From Himantopus leucocephalus (taxonomy: Eukaryota > Chordata > Aves > Charadriiformes > Recurvirostridae): 64,000 nt of DNA. The translations under genes and the position numbers were made by a program. The notes below the pieces were generated by a model, which was not told the origin of the DNA, made no database searches, and saw only the letters and a list, made by a program, of their open reading frames with translations. The stretch lies in contig RSEF01000017.1 in the NCBI GenBank assembly GCA_003993805.1, forward strand, positions 12,160,576 through 12,224,575. Direction: 5' to 3'. Position 1 is the first letter of the stretch. The number at the start of each line of letters is the position of its first letter. Positions 50,101-62,985 of this stretch are shown one piece after another.

Positions 50101-53100
50101 TTCCAATAAGACGACAAGAAGAAAAATTAGTCATTTATTCCTATTTTTTGATACTTCTGTGCTGAAGGTGCAGCTCCCTGCATATGGAAACTTGCTCTTT
50201 TTCTCTGGTTATGGGGTGCTGTAGTTTGCTGTCTGACCCTCTACGTGCTTAGTACTTTTCTACTTATCAACTTTGCTTCGTTTCCGTATGTATAATAAGA
50301 CAATTTTTGAATATTTGCTTTAATGGAAAAGACCCTGGAATAGAAGGGGGAGCTGTAGGTGTACAGTGCGTGTCTTCAGGGAGTGAAGTACTGGAGAATA
50401 TGTGCAGCCACTGGAAAGCTGAGGTATGATGGGACAAGTCGGGAACATGGAGCCCCAAGTAAGATAGTTGAAAGGAAGGGATTGCAAGGCGTCCGTAGAG
50501 GACAACATGGAAGACTATAAAGTGCTTGCAGAGAAAATTGAGGTTTGGAAGGTACCCATAAAAATCTGGGAAGTTTTTAGCCCTGTAATATATATTGTGG
50601 TAGTTGTGCACCACAGACCCAAGCCTGGACTGACTTTAGAGTAGATTAGTAAGAGAAATTTCAGGTTGGATTGTACTTTACTGTGGAGGTGGATTCTAGA
50701 AATCTGACTGGCTAATTGTTTTTTCTTTTTATATAGAGACATAAAAAGTGTGCCTAGGTGGGGCCTTCTGTTAATGTAAGGTAGCAATAGTTTAGATGAA
50801 CGTTAGTTATGTAACTTCTCACCCTGAAACAGAAAAATTTCTATGGCCTCAGTTCTTGGCTTTTGCAGTTCCTCTCCTGAACAATAAATGCAGTGAGAAC
50901 TGGAGATTATTTCTTTTTTTTTTTTACCCTTAAGTAAACTGGACTGAAATCTGACCTGAGAACCTATCGGAGATGGCAGCTGGACTCTAAAGCGAAGGAG
51001 CTTGGTCTCATTTTATTTGTCTCACAAAGACTTTTGACATTTCTAGACTGAGAAATGAGGTCTCAGATTTAATCTCGGATATCTGCTCAAATTATTTTGT
51101 AAATGCATATGGCGCAGAGACATAGAACATTTGGATTTCTGCTCCACTTCCAATGCTAATCTCTTTCCCTTTATGCTGATAGCTGATTTAGCTCTACAGA
51201 AGATGAGAAGAAAACGTAAATGCCCAAGAACTGGTTTTCCCCATCTCTGCTTTGAAGAAAGCCTCTTCCATGTCATAGGTTCTTAGTGATTGTCATCTTT
51301 CCAGAGAGCTGAAAGTGTTTAGTAAGGAGCTATTCAACATCCTAATGCTTCATGATCTCTTGATTTGATGTCTAGATAATTGGACTTAACAAATAGATTA
51401 GGGCTTCTTTGGTTACCTGGTCATGCTGTCCAAGTCTTTAATCATATAGAGACTTAATTTGTTTCTTTACAGTAATCAGCTGTGCCATTTGGATGACCTT
51501 AGAGAGGGTGGGTGTATCACTGGGCCTCTAGACTTGAAATGTAGTGTTTCTTATGCGTGGTAACTGGGGACGTTATGTTGTGTGCATCACAGCCAAGCCC
51601 GGAATAATTGTGAGCATTCCTTCTAAAACTGGAAACTGGTAAAAAGCCCAGTGAGTAAACTCTTCAATACCAGGCACAGAGCAACACTGTGATCCAACAA
51701 AGAAGGTCTGGTGATTAAACTGACAGTATTGATTAGGGGAGCATTTGGCTCCTTTTCAGGTTCTGCCACTGATTTACCACACAACTTAATTTCTTCATGT
51801 CTGAAGTTCCACTATAAAGACCTGAAATGTTTCCCCCTCTTACAAAAACTGTTACTTTAAAATCAGTAATAAATGTACTCTGGTAGATACGGTGACAGGT
51901 GTTCTAGAAAAGCCAAGAAGAAAGGCGAATACTGGGAAGCTGGGGGGAGGCAAGGCTGATAACTTCTTTGCGTCTGGTGGGTGAGGGTGAAATTGGTGAC
52001 TGCCAAAAATATGAGCTCAGAGAAGTAGCTTGTTCTGCTCTGAGCCCACATCTGTACACACCTCCTCATCTCTACAGATGGCCAGGAGGCTGAAGAGAGA
52101 ACACAGTTGTCTAAATTTGTGTAAGAGAAAAGAATCATGACTCCCACCTTGGAGGCAAGCAAGAACCTCCCATAACTGGGGTATTTCCAAAAATTTAAAA
52201 AATTTGGTTGAATTTTCAGCCTTAGTAAATTATGTGAAACCTGACACTGTTTGTACTTGCTAAATAAATATTTTTTTATATTACTTTGTATTAAAAGAAG
52301 ATTGGCTGGAACTGTACTCTTTATTCCTTCAAAACTGCCCTGCTAAAGAATAAATTTGATCTAGAAGTCTTCTTTGTATGCTTATGCTTTAACAACTTAC
52401 AAGATACTTTTCCACTTTAGATTTCATAGTACTTCACATTTTAGGAAGAACGACTGTCACTGTCTAAATAGTGTGCTCTTTGAATCAATCATGATAAAAC
52501 GCACAAAAATAAAACCAAAATATTTTCCTCTATGTTTCTTTTCTACTAACATTAGTGTGGGAATAAGGTTGTCTTTTGTGGGTTGGTTATTGCCATACAG
52601 TCTGCTTTATCTTTTGTGGGAATTCAGTCATTTTCCTTTTGTTAGCCCATGAGATAAAGGATAGTCTTTACAGCAGGTAGCTTGGCGTCAGCATTATATA
52701 AGTAGTGAACTCTTGACCAAAAAATCTGGTTTTGTGGATGTGGCCTCATGTAATAAACCAATAATAAGAGCAGTTTACAAAGTACGTCTTTGACAGTTCT
52801 CTGATTAACCCCTGTTCTTTGCAGACAGGGGTTGAATAGTGAATGTTCCTGAATTGTGACTGTATATATTGCTCCCCTCCGCCCTGAACACTGAAGAACC
52901 TGAAACTGGAGACTTCCTGACCCTTTTAAAAACAAATGAGCAATGTTGTTTAACTTCTTGCTATGGGTCAAGAGCATGAGCTTCATGCCAAGTTTCAGTG
53001 TGAAACAAAGTAAGACTGCAGAGTTCAGAAAAATCTCTTGCAAAGAGTGCTTATATGGAACTACTGATAAAGGTATGACTGTTGAGGCACTGTGACTTAT

Positions 53101-54239
53101 TAAAGCAGATCCTTAAATAGGAAATGAGATATGGCCTGCCTTAAACATTCTTCAGTAAACGATAGTCCTTAGTTGAAAAACTTAGCAAGCGCATAGGTGC
53201 AGTATTTTGTGTTCCTTAATATGGATTCTGCATTAGTGTTAAAATAACTGCCATGTTACAAATGGATCTGCTTTTTCTGTGTAGTTGGGTAGTAACATAC
53301 CTCTGTTTTGGTTCCCGTTGAGATGCTTCCAAGTGTGCTTTTAGTAATACAACATAAGCATAGTGTCATTGTCATAACAGCATTCCATCGAGAGTGAGAA
53401 GTTGCAGCAGCACCATACAAAGATGCAGTTGGTCTCTCCCTTACAGGATGATGGTCATCCTTGCAGCACCATGTGAACTTTCTGTGATGACTGTGTTGAG
53501 TTCTATGAAATTTTGGAGGGGAACAAGTGTACTGGACGAATATTAAGGGTAAAGAGGATGCAGAAGAGTTTGCAGAGAAACAGGTAAATACAGAGTTGAG
53601 CTGAGCTGATTGGGATCGATGAATTGCCCAATGAGGTAAGAGAGTCCAGGTGGAATTGTCAAATGTTCCTTCAGTATTTAGGGTATCCATTTACTGATGC
53701 TTTTGCAGTTACTGCGGGGTTTGAGTATCATTGTACTGGTGCTTCTGCAGTTGCTGTAGAAACTGTTGGCTCAGGCTGTCTCCTTGCAGCTCTCCTTCAG
53801 AGGAAGAACTGCTTGAGGGGAGCTTGTCTGGGCATGGGACTCAGTGGTACGTTTATTGTTTCTTTCACACTGTGATTTGTAATCTTTATTTTAATATAAA
53901 TCCCTTGGCTGGCTTATTTTCTTTTGCCTTTTAATGTTTGATCTGTGTGTGGTACTCGCAGTAAAGGAGTTCTCTTGTGCCAGAAGAACAAAGATTTGCT
54001 TTCTGTTTGCACTGGGCACTGCTGATTTGCAGTAGTCGACTGGTTTTACTGCCAGTTTTAGCAGGTGCACCTTGTCTCAATGAGTTCTCTTTACCCTCAT
54101 CTCACAGCACAGTAGCAAGCTTCGTGCACAGTACATAGGAGGCTGAATTTTGGCTGAGAGCTGAGGAGTACAGGGATTTGCTGTACTTCCCCTCTCTTTT
54201 CCTTGCTCTGTTTCCATTATTTGTGCTCCTCTTGTGTTG
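44126..54239. other. Probable first intron of the plus-strand gene, 5' part
   Basis: Starts at the GTAAGC donor of the exon at 44039-44125. No supported exon follows. The plus strand is richer in T and G than in A and C, a bias typical of the transcribed region's non-template strand. A purine-rich GGAAGGAAGGAAG patch lies near 44984. Long frames such as minus 52642-53043 and minus 53256-53690 have no splice or homology support. Confidence 0.5.
51735..51815 (+). mobile_element. MIR/CORE-SINE-like fragment
   Basis: GGTTCTGCCACTGATTTACC, then ACAACTTAATTTCTTCATGTCTGAAGTTCC, resembles the MIR order GGCTCTGCCACTTACTAGC, GTTACTTAACCTCTCTGTGCCTCAGTTTCC with a deletion between the blocks. It is diverged, so the call depends on a consensus alignment. 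Confidence 0.4.
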
Positions 54240-54297
54240 CAGTTGGACTAGATGATTGCTGCGGGTCCCTTTCAACTAAAAATATTCTATTCTAACA
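54240..54297 (+). mobile_element. CR1 LINE 3' end, short truncated copy
   Basis: CAGTTGGACTAGATGATTG, GGGTCCCTTTCAACT and ATATTCTATTCTA match in order the CR1 3' untranslated end (GTTGGACTAGATGAT, GGTCCCTTCCAACT, ATTCTATG). Only about 55 bp are recognisable, so it is a severely 5'-truncated copy, which is usual for CR1. It lies in sense with the plus-strand gene, inside the presumed intron. Confidence 0.85.
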
Positions 54298-55465
54298 AAG
54301 TTTGGAATATTTCCTGAAAAGACTTTTTGTGTGCATGTGTAGCATTTGTCTTGATAGATTGGGTAGTAGTTTGATAATATGCATGCACAAAATATAGTCT
54401 TAAGTTTTCAGAATGTTGGAACAGAGCAGAAAACTTGACGGTCTTTATACTGTAAAAGGGCTCTGTAGTGTTCGTTCATAGAAGTGTGTAGAGAGAAGGT
54501 GGTTGGTGTGGAAGAGACTGAAAAATATTTTTGGCTGCTCTCGTTGAGAAAGAAAAATATCTTCTAAGTTTGTCATGATGTTTCAGAAACTTGCTATTCT
54601 CTTCCTGATACGTTAAAAAATGGGGAGGTTGAAGGGAAGGGAGAGAGCAGGCAAGACTCCTGCGGTGTTGGTTGAAAGAGTCTTCTGTGCTGTTCTTCCA
54701 CATTGCAGTGCTTCCAGTCTGCAGCAGCGCAAAACTGGGTTTCCTCTTGCCAGTTTCTCTGTAGCAGTTGAGCGCTGCAGCACAAGAATAGCTTGCAGAT
54801 ATTCTAGCACAGAAGTGATTAAACAGGGTGGCTTTTAAGACTAGTATGGGGTGAAAGAGAAGAGCCAGTAGCTCTTAGACCTCTCTGTGTTTGGTATACA
54901 GGAGATAAAATTGCATGCCTGGAAATCCAAATATCCAGAACACATGAAGCCCAAGGGAAGCAGTATATGTTTGTTACATATGTGCGTTCGTTTGTTTCTT
55001 AGGAGCCGAAGAGAAGATGGTGTTAGGAAGAGGAAAAAGTAGCATCAATAGTGAAAAGTGACCTTTTGGCAGAGTTGGGCTTATTGTGGGGATCATCATA
55101 TTGGAGTACACACTCTGTAGTCCCCTTGTCAACAGATCTAGGATCAAAGTCGCCATCCTGAGTGAACTCACAGAAATGATAAACTGCTATTAGATGACTG
55201 GAGCTTAGTGTGAAGAAGATTGAGATAGTGTTTGAGGTGTGGGATTTGGGTACAGGCAGGGGAAGTGATGACATGCACTCCCAGTTATCCAGGAGTTGCC
55301 AGTTTCTTTTCTGATTTGTAAGATAGATGCTGTCAGACCCTGCATCCTTTTCATTTGTTTTGGGGTGTTTTAGATGGCTACCTAATATCTAGTGTGAAGG
55401 CTGGGGTTTTTTTGATTGGTTGATTATTTTTTTTTGTTCGTTTGTTTTGTTGTTTCCGTTTTAAG
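54298..55465. other. Non-coding, presumed intron
   Basis: No supported exon or repeat. The overlapping frames on both strands at 54476-54838 have no recognisable protein or paired splice sites. Confidence 0.45.
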
Positions 55466-55698
55466 ACAGAGAGAAGAATGAGCTCCCTTATCCTCCGTAT
55501 CCTGCTCCTGTGCCACCTAGAGCTTTAAAAATGCTAAGTGGCAAAGCCTTTGGTTTTTTTTCTTTAAAACCAAATGATACGCTAGAATTTGGTGTCCAGA
55601 GTGAGATGCTTAATGTAGAGGAGCGGGCCTTACAGAGTGGGGCTGTGCAGCTTCCCCTTATCGTGCAGAATGGCTCAGGTCTCTTGCCAGTGTCCTGA
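55466..55698 (+). CDS. Candidate coding exon, unidentified (speculative)
   Basis: A strong acceptor (long T-rich tract ending CCGTTTTAAG, AG at 55464-55465) opens a frame of 77 codons, entered in phase 1, to a TGA at 55696-55698. The peptide is protein-like in composition: ELPYPPYPAPVPPRALKMLS near the start and NDTLEFGVQSEMLNVEERAL in the middle, with a Pro/Tyr-rich head. I do not recognise it. Problems: the phase does not match the phase-0 exit of the exon at 44039-44125 without another exon between, no poly(A) signal follows within about 2 kb, no strong donor is present, and the opposite strand is open too. Confidence 0.2.
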
Positions 55699-58600
55699 AA
55701 TGTTCTTATTTTTCTGGCTTCTGTTCTTACTGAGAACAGACTGTGTGTGTCCTGCTGCCTAACAAAAGAAGGACTCCATTGTTCTCTTTTGAAAAAAACA
55801 CATAAGGTTCCTGAGTCCATGTGAGCTTGACTTTCAAAAGTGTAGACTGCTTAGAAAATTTGATTCCTGAAAATAGGACACATTCTGAATTAGATTCCTG
55901 AGTTTAATCACACTATATTCAGACGTTGAATTGCTAATTTGAATCTCATGAATCTACAGGTAATTGTTGTCAAGCTTTTACTATGACAATTTGCCAAGCT
56001 GGCCTGTGAAGGATGGCTGTGGTCCTACGAGGGAGAAATTGAATAGCAAAAGCAGCCAGCAGTGCCCAATTAAACTAAAGAAGCCTAAGTAAAGGGTAGA
56101 AGGCTAGAAGGAAGGCAGGGGGGAGCGTGCTCCAGAGCATAGTGTGTATGGTAAATGAAAAACTAACCACTTTTCCAAGTCCTACCACTGTTTTACTGTG
56201 GCATTGGGCAAGTCACTGAAGTCTTTGGTCTCTTCTGAATGCAAACAGCATAACATTTCTAGCTATTACAGCAATTGGAGAAGTAATGTTTATGAAGTGT
56301 TGTGAAATTCTTGTGGGTGTAGCTGAGGTCTGATTTTTTTTTTTTTTTNAATGGAAGAGACTGAGTAATGTGTTTCAGTCTCTGCTGTTAAGTCCAGCCG
56401 GAAGATCGCCATCTCCCACAGGTTAGCAATGGAACGTTGGGTAGTACTGTCTGTTTACCGGTAGATGGAGAAGTAGTTTCCTAGATTTCTTTGGTTTGTA
56501 ACCTCTGAGCTGTTTCATTCAATTTATTGTTCATTGTGTTGCAAAAAACCTTAATCTCTTGAGTGGCTGCAGAGACAATGCTAGTGAAGTTGCAGGGGCT
56601 GCCGGTTGCTTGGTTGCTTGCGCAAAGCAGCTTGGTGACACCTGCATACTTTGGCGAGTACCTAGTTGAATTTAAGAATGCAATATATTCTCCCCATGGT
56701 AAGTGGAAAAATATTACCACAACCACTTTGAATTAATAGAATTGTGTAAGTAGTGTTATTCAGCAAACTATGCTTGTTCTCCAATGGACATAACTTTGAT
56801 TCCTCTATTAGCTTTTAATTTTCATGGCGATATTCCAAGAGGAAAAAACACTACTTAAGTTTTGCTTTTAGCACAGAGATAAATGGAATGTCTCTGTCAC
56901 TTGTCTGAAACCATGTGTTGAAAGGCATGATTTTTTTTCCTAACAGTTTTACAGAGTAATAGGACAGAATATGATTTGGATTACAGGAGGCACATGCTGG
57001 GTCAGTTTAAAGTCTGCCAAGTTCTAATTTGCAATTTCTAGAAAACTTAGAGCAGAAACATCTGAGTGCCTGCAGAAATCATCATTCTAAATTTAACTTG
57101 TGGATTTTGTCTCAGTAAAGCATGAAACTTTCTGGTAGTATTTGTCCACTGAATTTCAGGGACAACCTTTTCTTGTGTCGATTGTTCTGCACTGGTGGTT
57201 CTGGCATTGTTTTCCTGGTCCTGCAGTGTATGCGTTCTAAATCCTTTAGAGCAAAATTCTAAGTGAAAAAGTGCCAGCTAGGTTTCTTTTTTGTTTCTCT
57301 CAAGCAAAAAGCCTTTGGAAGAATGTTCTTTCACATTGTTATTGTTTTCTTTAATGTATTTTTGCAATTAATTAATGGTGAACTAACTTTTAAAAATGGT
57401 TCTTACTGCCCTCTGAATACTCTGTTGCAGTTAGTGTAGGAGTTTCCAAATATCACTGAGAAGGTCCAATACAGAGACTTTTGTTTCCACAATACAGGAT
57501 CCATGCAAAGTGAATAGAGGAACTCATAAAACAGCAGAAGCAAGTGCTCTTTCAGTGCACAAAGCAACACATCTATGTACTTTTTTTTTTAAAAAAAGGA
57601 TTTTTCTCATTAAAACAAAAGTTTCAGCTTTTAAAGTTGAATTTTGTTTGAACTGTGGAATAAGCGGGACTGATGGCATTATAATCTGACATTCCTTTAC
57701 CACTAGAAGTGTAGTTTTAGACTGTGAAAACCAAGCAGGTTTTTTTGTGCTGACAAGAGCAGAGTTCAATGTTCATGTCCCTTTGGTTCTTGTTCTCCTT
57801 GCTGTGGTATCCTGTAATAATGATGGTGTTGTGACACGGACGCAGATTTACATAGGTAGCTAAGCAGGCAATAAAAACGTTAAGACTCTAATCTAGCTTC
57901 CTCATAACTTTTTGCTGAGGGATGAAAAGTTTTATATCCTATTGCCAAGCTCTGGAGAATACCATCAATTTATATAGTAGCTGGGTTTTAATTCTGTTTT
58001 TGATCCTGTCCTCTGCATCTGGAACTGTGCACTCTCCTACCCTGACAGGTTGTGGCTTTCCAAGTGCACCTTCTTTTGAAAAATAAAGTAAAACCCATCA
58101 ATGTTGCTTTTAGGAACAGCAGGTTTCCCGTCATCAAGGAAACTGAAGTGGCTAGGCACAAAATGCAGTTAATGGCCCAAAATAAACTAACTTGGATTGT
58201 TTTTCTCTAGTTTTTCCCCTGATAGTAATTTTAAGTGTTACTTTTAGCAACTATAGTGTATGAAGTAAGCTTTGGGGAGAAAGTGAGAGTTTTGTTGTTG
58301 TAAATCGATCTCCCTGCAAAGCTGAGAGCACTTTGAATGTTACTATTGATTGCACAGTCTGTTTGCTTCCCTCAGAGAAAAATGGGTATGCACCCTCTTA
58401 CGCTGGAGTTGCAACAGCTTGCTATCACACACTTCTGTTTCCTAACCTGGATGTCATGTTATTAACCTCCACAAACTCAGTACAAAGGGGGTCCCTGTGG
58501 CTTGTGGCAAGCGTGTTGCCTCAAGACACTGATGTTGATCATAGCCTTATATTTTGCTGTGCAGAGGTGTGTTGCTGTGTGTTGCTTAATATTGACAGGG

Positions 58601-61600
58601 AGAATAAGGTATGATGTTGATTACTTGATTTAAAGAAAACAGCAGTGAATGCCAAAGACTGAGGAAGCCTTCCGTTAACAAATGAAGAACTAAGTGTCTC
58701 ATGCTGTTGTGAGTAAAGTGGCACACACGAGATGATGACATTATCTGTGAAGAGAGATTAAATTAATTCATAGCCCTATATGAAATTTAAAGAAAAGAGA
58801 CCAAACCACCACAGTTGTGTCCATGTTCTTAAAAATTACATCCAAGTGGGATTGGCAGATTTATATCCATAGCTTCTTTTTTCCCCCAAATTTTATTTGA
58901 AATTCAAAGATTAAAAAAAGATTGAATGCAACTTCTCAAGTTCAAGATCAATTACTTACACAGTTGTGTTCTCCAAAGACACTGGAGAATATAGTGCTAC
59001 CCAAACATTGCTAACTTTTTATTTCAATATCCTATTAAAAATAAGCAAACAAAAAAGACTGTGGAATTCATTACTCATCTCGGGAAGGGAATTCCTAAGG
59101 ATGAGACTGACGGATATAACTTACACTGAGAAATTAATTTTGCAACTGAGCTTGTGGTCTTCAAACTGAGCATTGCCACCACCGACGGTCCCTGCTAAAG
59201 TTGCCTTTTTTCTTTTTACATAGCTGTGCTCTGCTAACTGGAGAGAAGAATAATAGATGAGTTTTGCAACTGCAGTTGGCAGATCTGACAGCACATGCAT
59301 GCAGCGTAGATCTGCTGAGGCAAGAAGATGCTGGATTAAGCCAATTTAAAATATTTTTAGACGCTTATGGTTTTCCAGGGAAATAGGATTTTTTTTTTTA
59401 ATATTAGTTTTTTTAAGTCTAAATATGTTTGGCTCTTTTTCTTCCTCTTAGCCAAGCTGGGACTTCCTACTACAAAATCATGGTCAAGACAAATAGTGGA
59501 CTTAAGTCACTAATATCAGACTGGCAGTTCTTTCTCTGCCATCTAACGTGTTGGTGTGGCGTTGGTTTTGACTTTCATTATGAATATCGTTGCTAGCTTT
59601 CATGCTTAATTAACTAATTCAAATCTTTTGGTAGAGTTATTGTGCATTTGAAGTAAATAATTGCATTCTGAGGCTGAAAATCGATGGCAGCCAGAGTATT
59701 CTTCCCTAGAGAGATATCCTCATAGCTTCTGTTGTAAGGGTTCTTGCACTGTATTCTGAATCAAACTGGGTAGCTTCTGCCTGGCTGATGGTATTTCTTC
59801 CATTTTTCTTGCTCCAAATGCTTCCATTACTAACACTGATTCATTGGCTTTGAATACTGTTTTTTTTGGAACATGTCCTTTTCAGCAACAATTCTACTAA
59901 AAATCCCCCTTTCCTATCTTTTTTGTGTGAATGACTTAAAATCAATTTCAAGTCAGTCATGTGGAAGAAATTAATTAATTAAACTGCAGGTTCTTGGGGT
60001 TTTTTTGTAGCTGAGGGTGCTGTGCCTGCTGAGGGCTGCAGTGAGCCCTTGCAGGTGGGATTGAAGACCCGAGTGCTGCAGCAGCCAACTGGCAGGATTC
60101 TGCTCCTCTGGGCTGGTGGGACCTTATGGGTCACATCTGCAGCATTGTGAAGGAAGAGTGTTTCGAAAGAGGAGGCTTCCGTTTCCAAAACAGCCTAAGA
60201 TCATAATTACAAATGTTGTTTCAGATGCTTCTGTGTTGAATGGATGAGAGATGGCAAGAAAAAACCCTTAAAGAAGCTTTTAGTAACCTAGAACCTCTGA
60301 CAAGATGTTCTTTGACAAAATAGCCATTTATGAAGTAAAAAATTAGCCTGAACTTGTTCAGTAGTCATAGTGGAACTAAAACGTGGTAAAAGTCTGATGG
60401 AGGATGTATATTGGCTGAGAGCACAGGAACTCTTTGCACAATAGTTGCAGAGTCTAGTGGTCATCTCTTCCAAATCCTTTTAAATCTTCTTACTTTAAAT
60501 TAAAAAAAAAAAGTCACTGAAGCAGCAAGACTGACATACTAGAAAACGCATTTAAGTGGAGAGGTGGAGAGTCATGAATGTTTAAACTGGCTGAAAGGCA
60601 GATGTGCACAGCAGCTAGTGTGGATTTGCAGTATTGAAAATGCCAGCTCCTCTACATATTCACATCAGGGAAGAATTCTAGGGGAGAAAATGTTGCTTAA
60701 ATTTCACCATTAAGGGTTACTGAAATTTTAGTCAGAAGGATAGCATTTATTCTTAAAAACTTCTTAGTATTTTGAAATGGAAACTTTATGTAAACATCAG
60801 AAAAATGTGACTCTCAAATACAGTATTTACATTGTATTACTTGTAAGAAAGAATTACTAACTTTACTTTATTTACGACATGGAGGTTTAGGATCCATGTT
60901 GCTTTTCTCTTTCATCTTGCTAGTTACCGAGATATGTATTAGCTTGAGATGCAGAACAAAGAACAGTTAGTAGAGCAAACGTGTTTTGTTGTTGCCTCAT
61001 GGAACTGATGAAAAGTGCAATCCACTAATACAAGGAGATCTAGTTTGTTCCCCAGTCTCTCTCTTTTCTAAATTTTTTTAAATTTTATTTATTACCAACA
61101 TAGGGAGCGCATGTCATGATTTCCAGCCTTTTCCGTGTATACGCCTTTGGCCTCACGGTTCTGTAGGAGACATTCTTCTTGGTGGACGAGTGACATCTTG
61201 GTGGCCTTTTTCCCATCCTGGTTGTGTGTGTCAAATGTAGTTAGTTGGTAGGCTGCAGCTTAGGTCAACCTGCAGTCTATGGGATATGAATCATAGCAGG
61301 AAAGAAACTGGGGCACTGCAGCTATTTCAGTTAAGCTGAAGGGTGCTAGGGAAAGAATGTCCCTGTTCTTAATCTCTTAAATATTGTGGCTGCTTCCCAC
61401 TATGGTTCTGGAGCAAAGAAAGCCTTGCAGGTAAGGAAGTGGACACAAGTGACATAGACATGGAAAGTATCAAGAAGTTTGAAGGTCTATAAAGCTTTAG
61501 TGTTGGGATGCGAGTGCAGGACAAGGCTTGGGTGGTGAGAAGCCCAGCATGGCACCAAACTGCACTCTGTGGTTGAGGAGGTAGAACTGTGATTCTCTTT

Positions 61601-62788
61601 TGGAGAATGTGATGTAATTTCAGGCATAGATCCAGAATTCTGCTTAAACCATCTCTGTCTCTGGAAAAATGACATTGCAGATGGTGAGCGTCATTTCAGT
61701 GTAATGTAATCCTTTTTATTAATTCAGTTAATTCTTCAAGTGTAATTGAATGTAGTCTGTGTTATGAATTTCAGATGATTTTGAATGTGGATGTTGAGTT
61801 ATGACTGCTTCACAAACGGGTGTGTACTGCAAAGTAGCATCAGGTTTCCATTGTCCAGTTCAGCCAGAAGGGCAGGAGTGCCTAAGCTAGGATGTTGGAT
61901 GTCAGAAATCACTTTAACGTTTCACAGACACTGAGAATCCAGTTGTAGTTTCTGCCTTGTCTCAAATGAATACTTTGATATAAATTATTTTTGTACTATC
62001 TAATCTGTGATTTTTTTAAATTTTTTATTTTCTAAGATGCTTGCCAAGAAGTGCTCCCTTTAAGATGTTTTGGAACCTATGGTGCTCAGTTTTGCAGACA
62101 ATTCTGTTTTGGATGTTTCTGACTGGCTGAGCAGGAAATACATTAAACTATTTATGTTCATGTGTCAATTTGTTATTTAAGTGTTTTTAATTCTTTTTTG
62201 CGCTTGGTCTGTCTCTATTCAGTCTTGCATCTTGACACCCATACCAAGAGATGAAGGCATTTTCAAAATTATTTCACAAGAGACCCTGTGTTAGCAGTAG
62301 CTGAGACTGGTGTGCTGGGTATTGTGCAGGTGCCAGGGGACATGAGGCCATATAAAAATCTGGAGAGAGATATATGTAAAAAATACCTTAAGGACTGCAA
62401 CTGGTGTGCTGCTGTGAAGACCACTTAGTGACTTTGGTATATCATCCTGTCCTCAGTAGTGGGTAGCAGCTTAAATCCTAAAGGAGAAGGATTTATATTC
62501 CTTCCAAAACTGTTTTTCTTTGTTATATGTGGTAGTTTGATATCTGCAGTTATTTCTACTGATGTATGTTTCTTTCTGAGATTGGATGGTGTGGTTCTAT
62601 ATAAAATACAGCATTTTCTTCTTCAAATGATTGTATATATGCTCACACTGTGCCTCTGATTGTTTGCCTTTAATTCTTCAACTTCTTTAATTTCTTTACC
62701 AGTGTAATTTATTTTGGCCGTTTTTNTGTTCTTTTCATTTCTGTCTCTACCAACTGGAGGGGGAATCCATGCGTTCACCCATTTTCAG
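55699..62788. other. Non-coding, presumed intron
   Basis: About 7 kb without a supported exon. A frame at 58377-58609 has an acceptor (CTTCCCTCAG) and an AATAAG|GTATGA donor, but its Cys-rich peptide looks random. The same holds for frames near 59460 and 62220. A 15-T run ends in an N at 56349. AT-rich with T>A and G>C on the plus strand. Confidence 0.45.
56135..56245 (+). mobile_element. MIR/CORE-SINE-like element, old copy
   Basis: CCTACCACTGTTTTACTGTG, GCATTGGGCAAGTCACTGAA and GTCTTTGG match in order the MIR core (CTGCCACTTACTAGCTGTGTG, ACCTTGGGCAAGTTACTTAA, CCTCTCTG). The TTGGGCAAGTCACT string is the most diagnostic part. It is a strong match for an old SINE copy, but judged by eye. Confidence 0.55.
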
Positions 62789-62985
62789 TTGCAAGTGATT
62801 TGTTGCATCTTTGAACGAAGGGTTCCCAAGTTCTCTGTGCCTGTCCTCCTTGGCACAGCTGAATTCTCTCTAGGAGCTCTTTCAGTAGCTTTCTCCACGC
62901 TGACAAGTGGGCTGCTGTTTTCCTTGCACTGTGAGCGTTGTCAGAGCTGTAGACCCTGGGAGGTGACTTCGGTTCCTCCATTCTG
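62789..62985 (+). CDS. Candidate internal exon, unidentified (speculative)
   Basis: An acceptor (CACCCATTTTCAG, AG at 62787-62788) is followed by 197 nt open in phase 0 and a consensus donor, TTCTG|GTGAGT (from 62986), leaving in phase 2. The phase-0 entry matches the phase-0 exit of the exon at 44039-44125, so the two could be spliced together. The peptide has a hydrophobic middle (LLGTAEFSLGALSVAFSTLT) and a Cys pair cluster (HCERCQSC). I do not recognise it. The minus strand is also open through the same bases, so chance cannot be excluded. Confidence 0.22.

Noticed and set aside
52642..53043. 133-codon minus-strand frame
   Set aside because: Antisense to the presumed intron direction, with no domain and no splice signals.
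53256..53690. 144-codon minus-strand frame
   Set aside because: No recognisable protein, no paired splice sites, and His/Ser/Thr-rich composition without motifs; likely chance.
58377..58609. Plus-strand frame with acceptor and GTATGA donor
   Set aside because: The peptide has random-looking Cys runs and all three frames are partly open near the acceptor; too weak to list as an exon.
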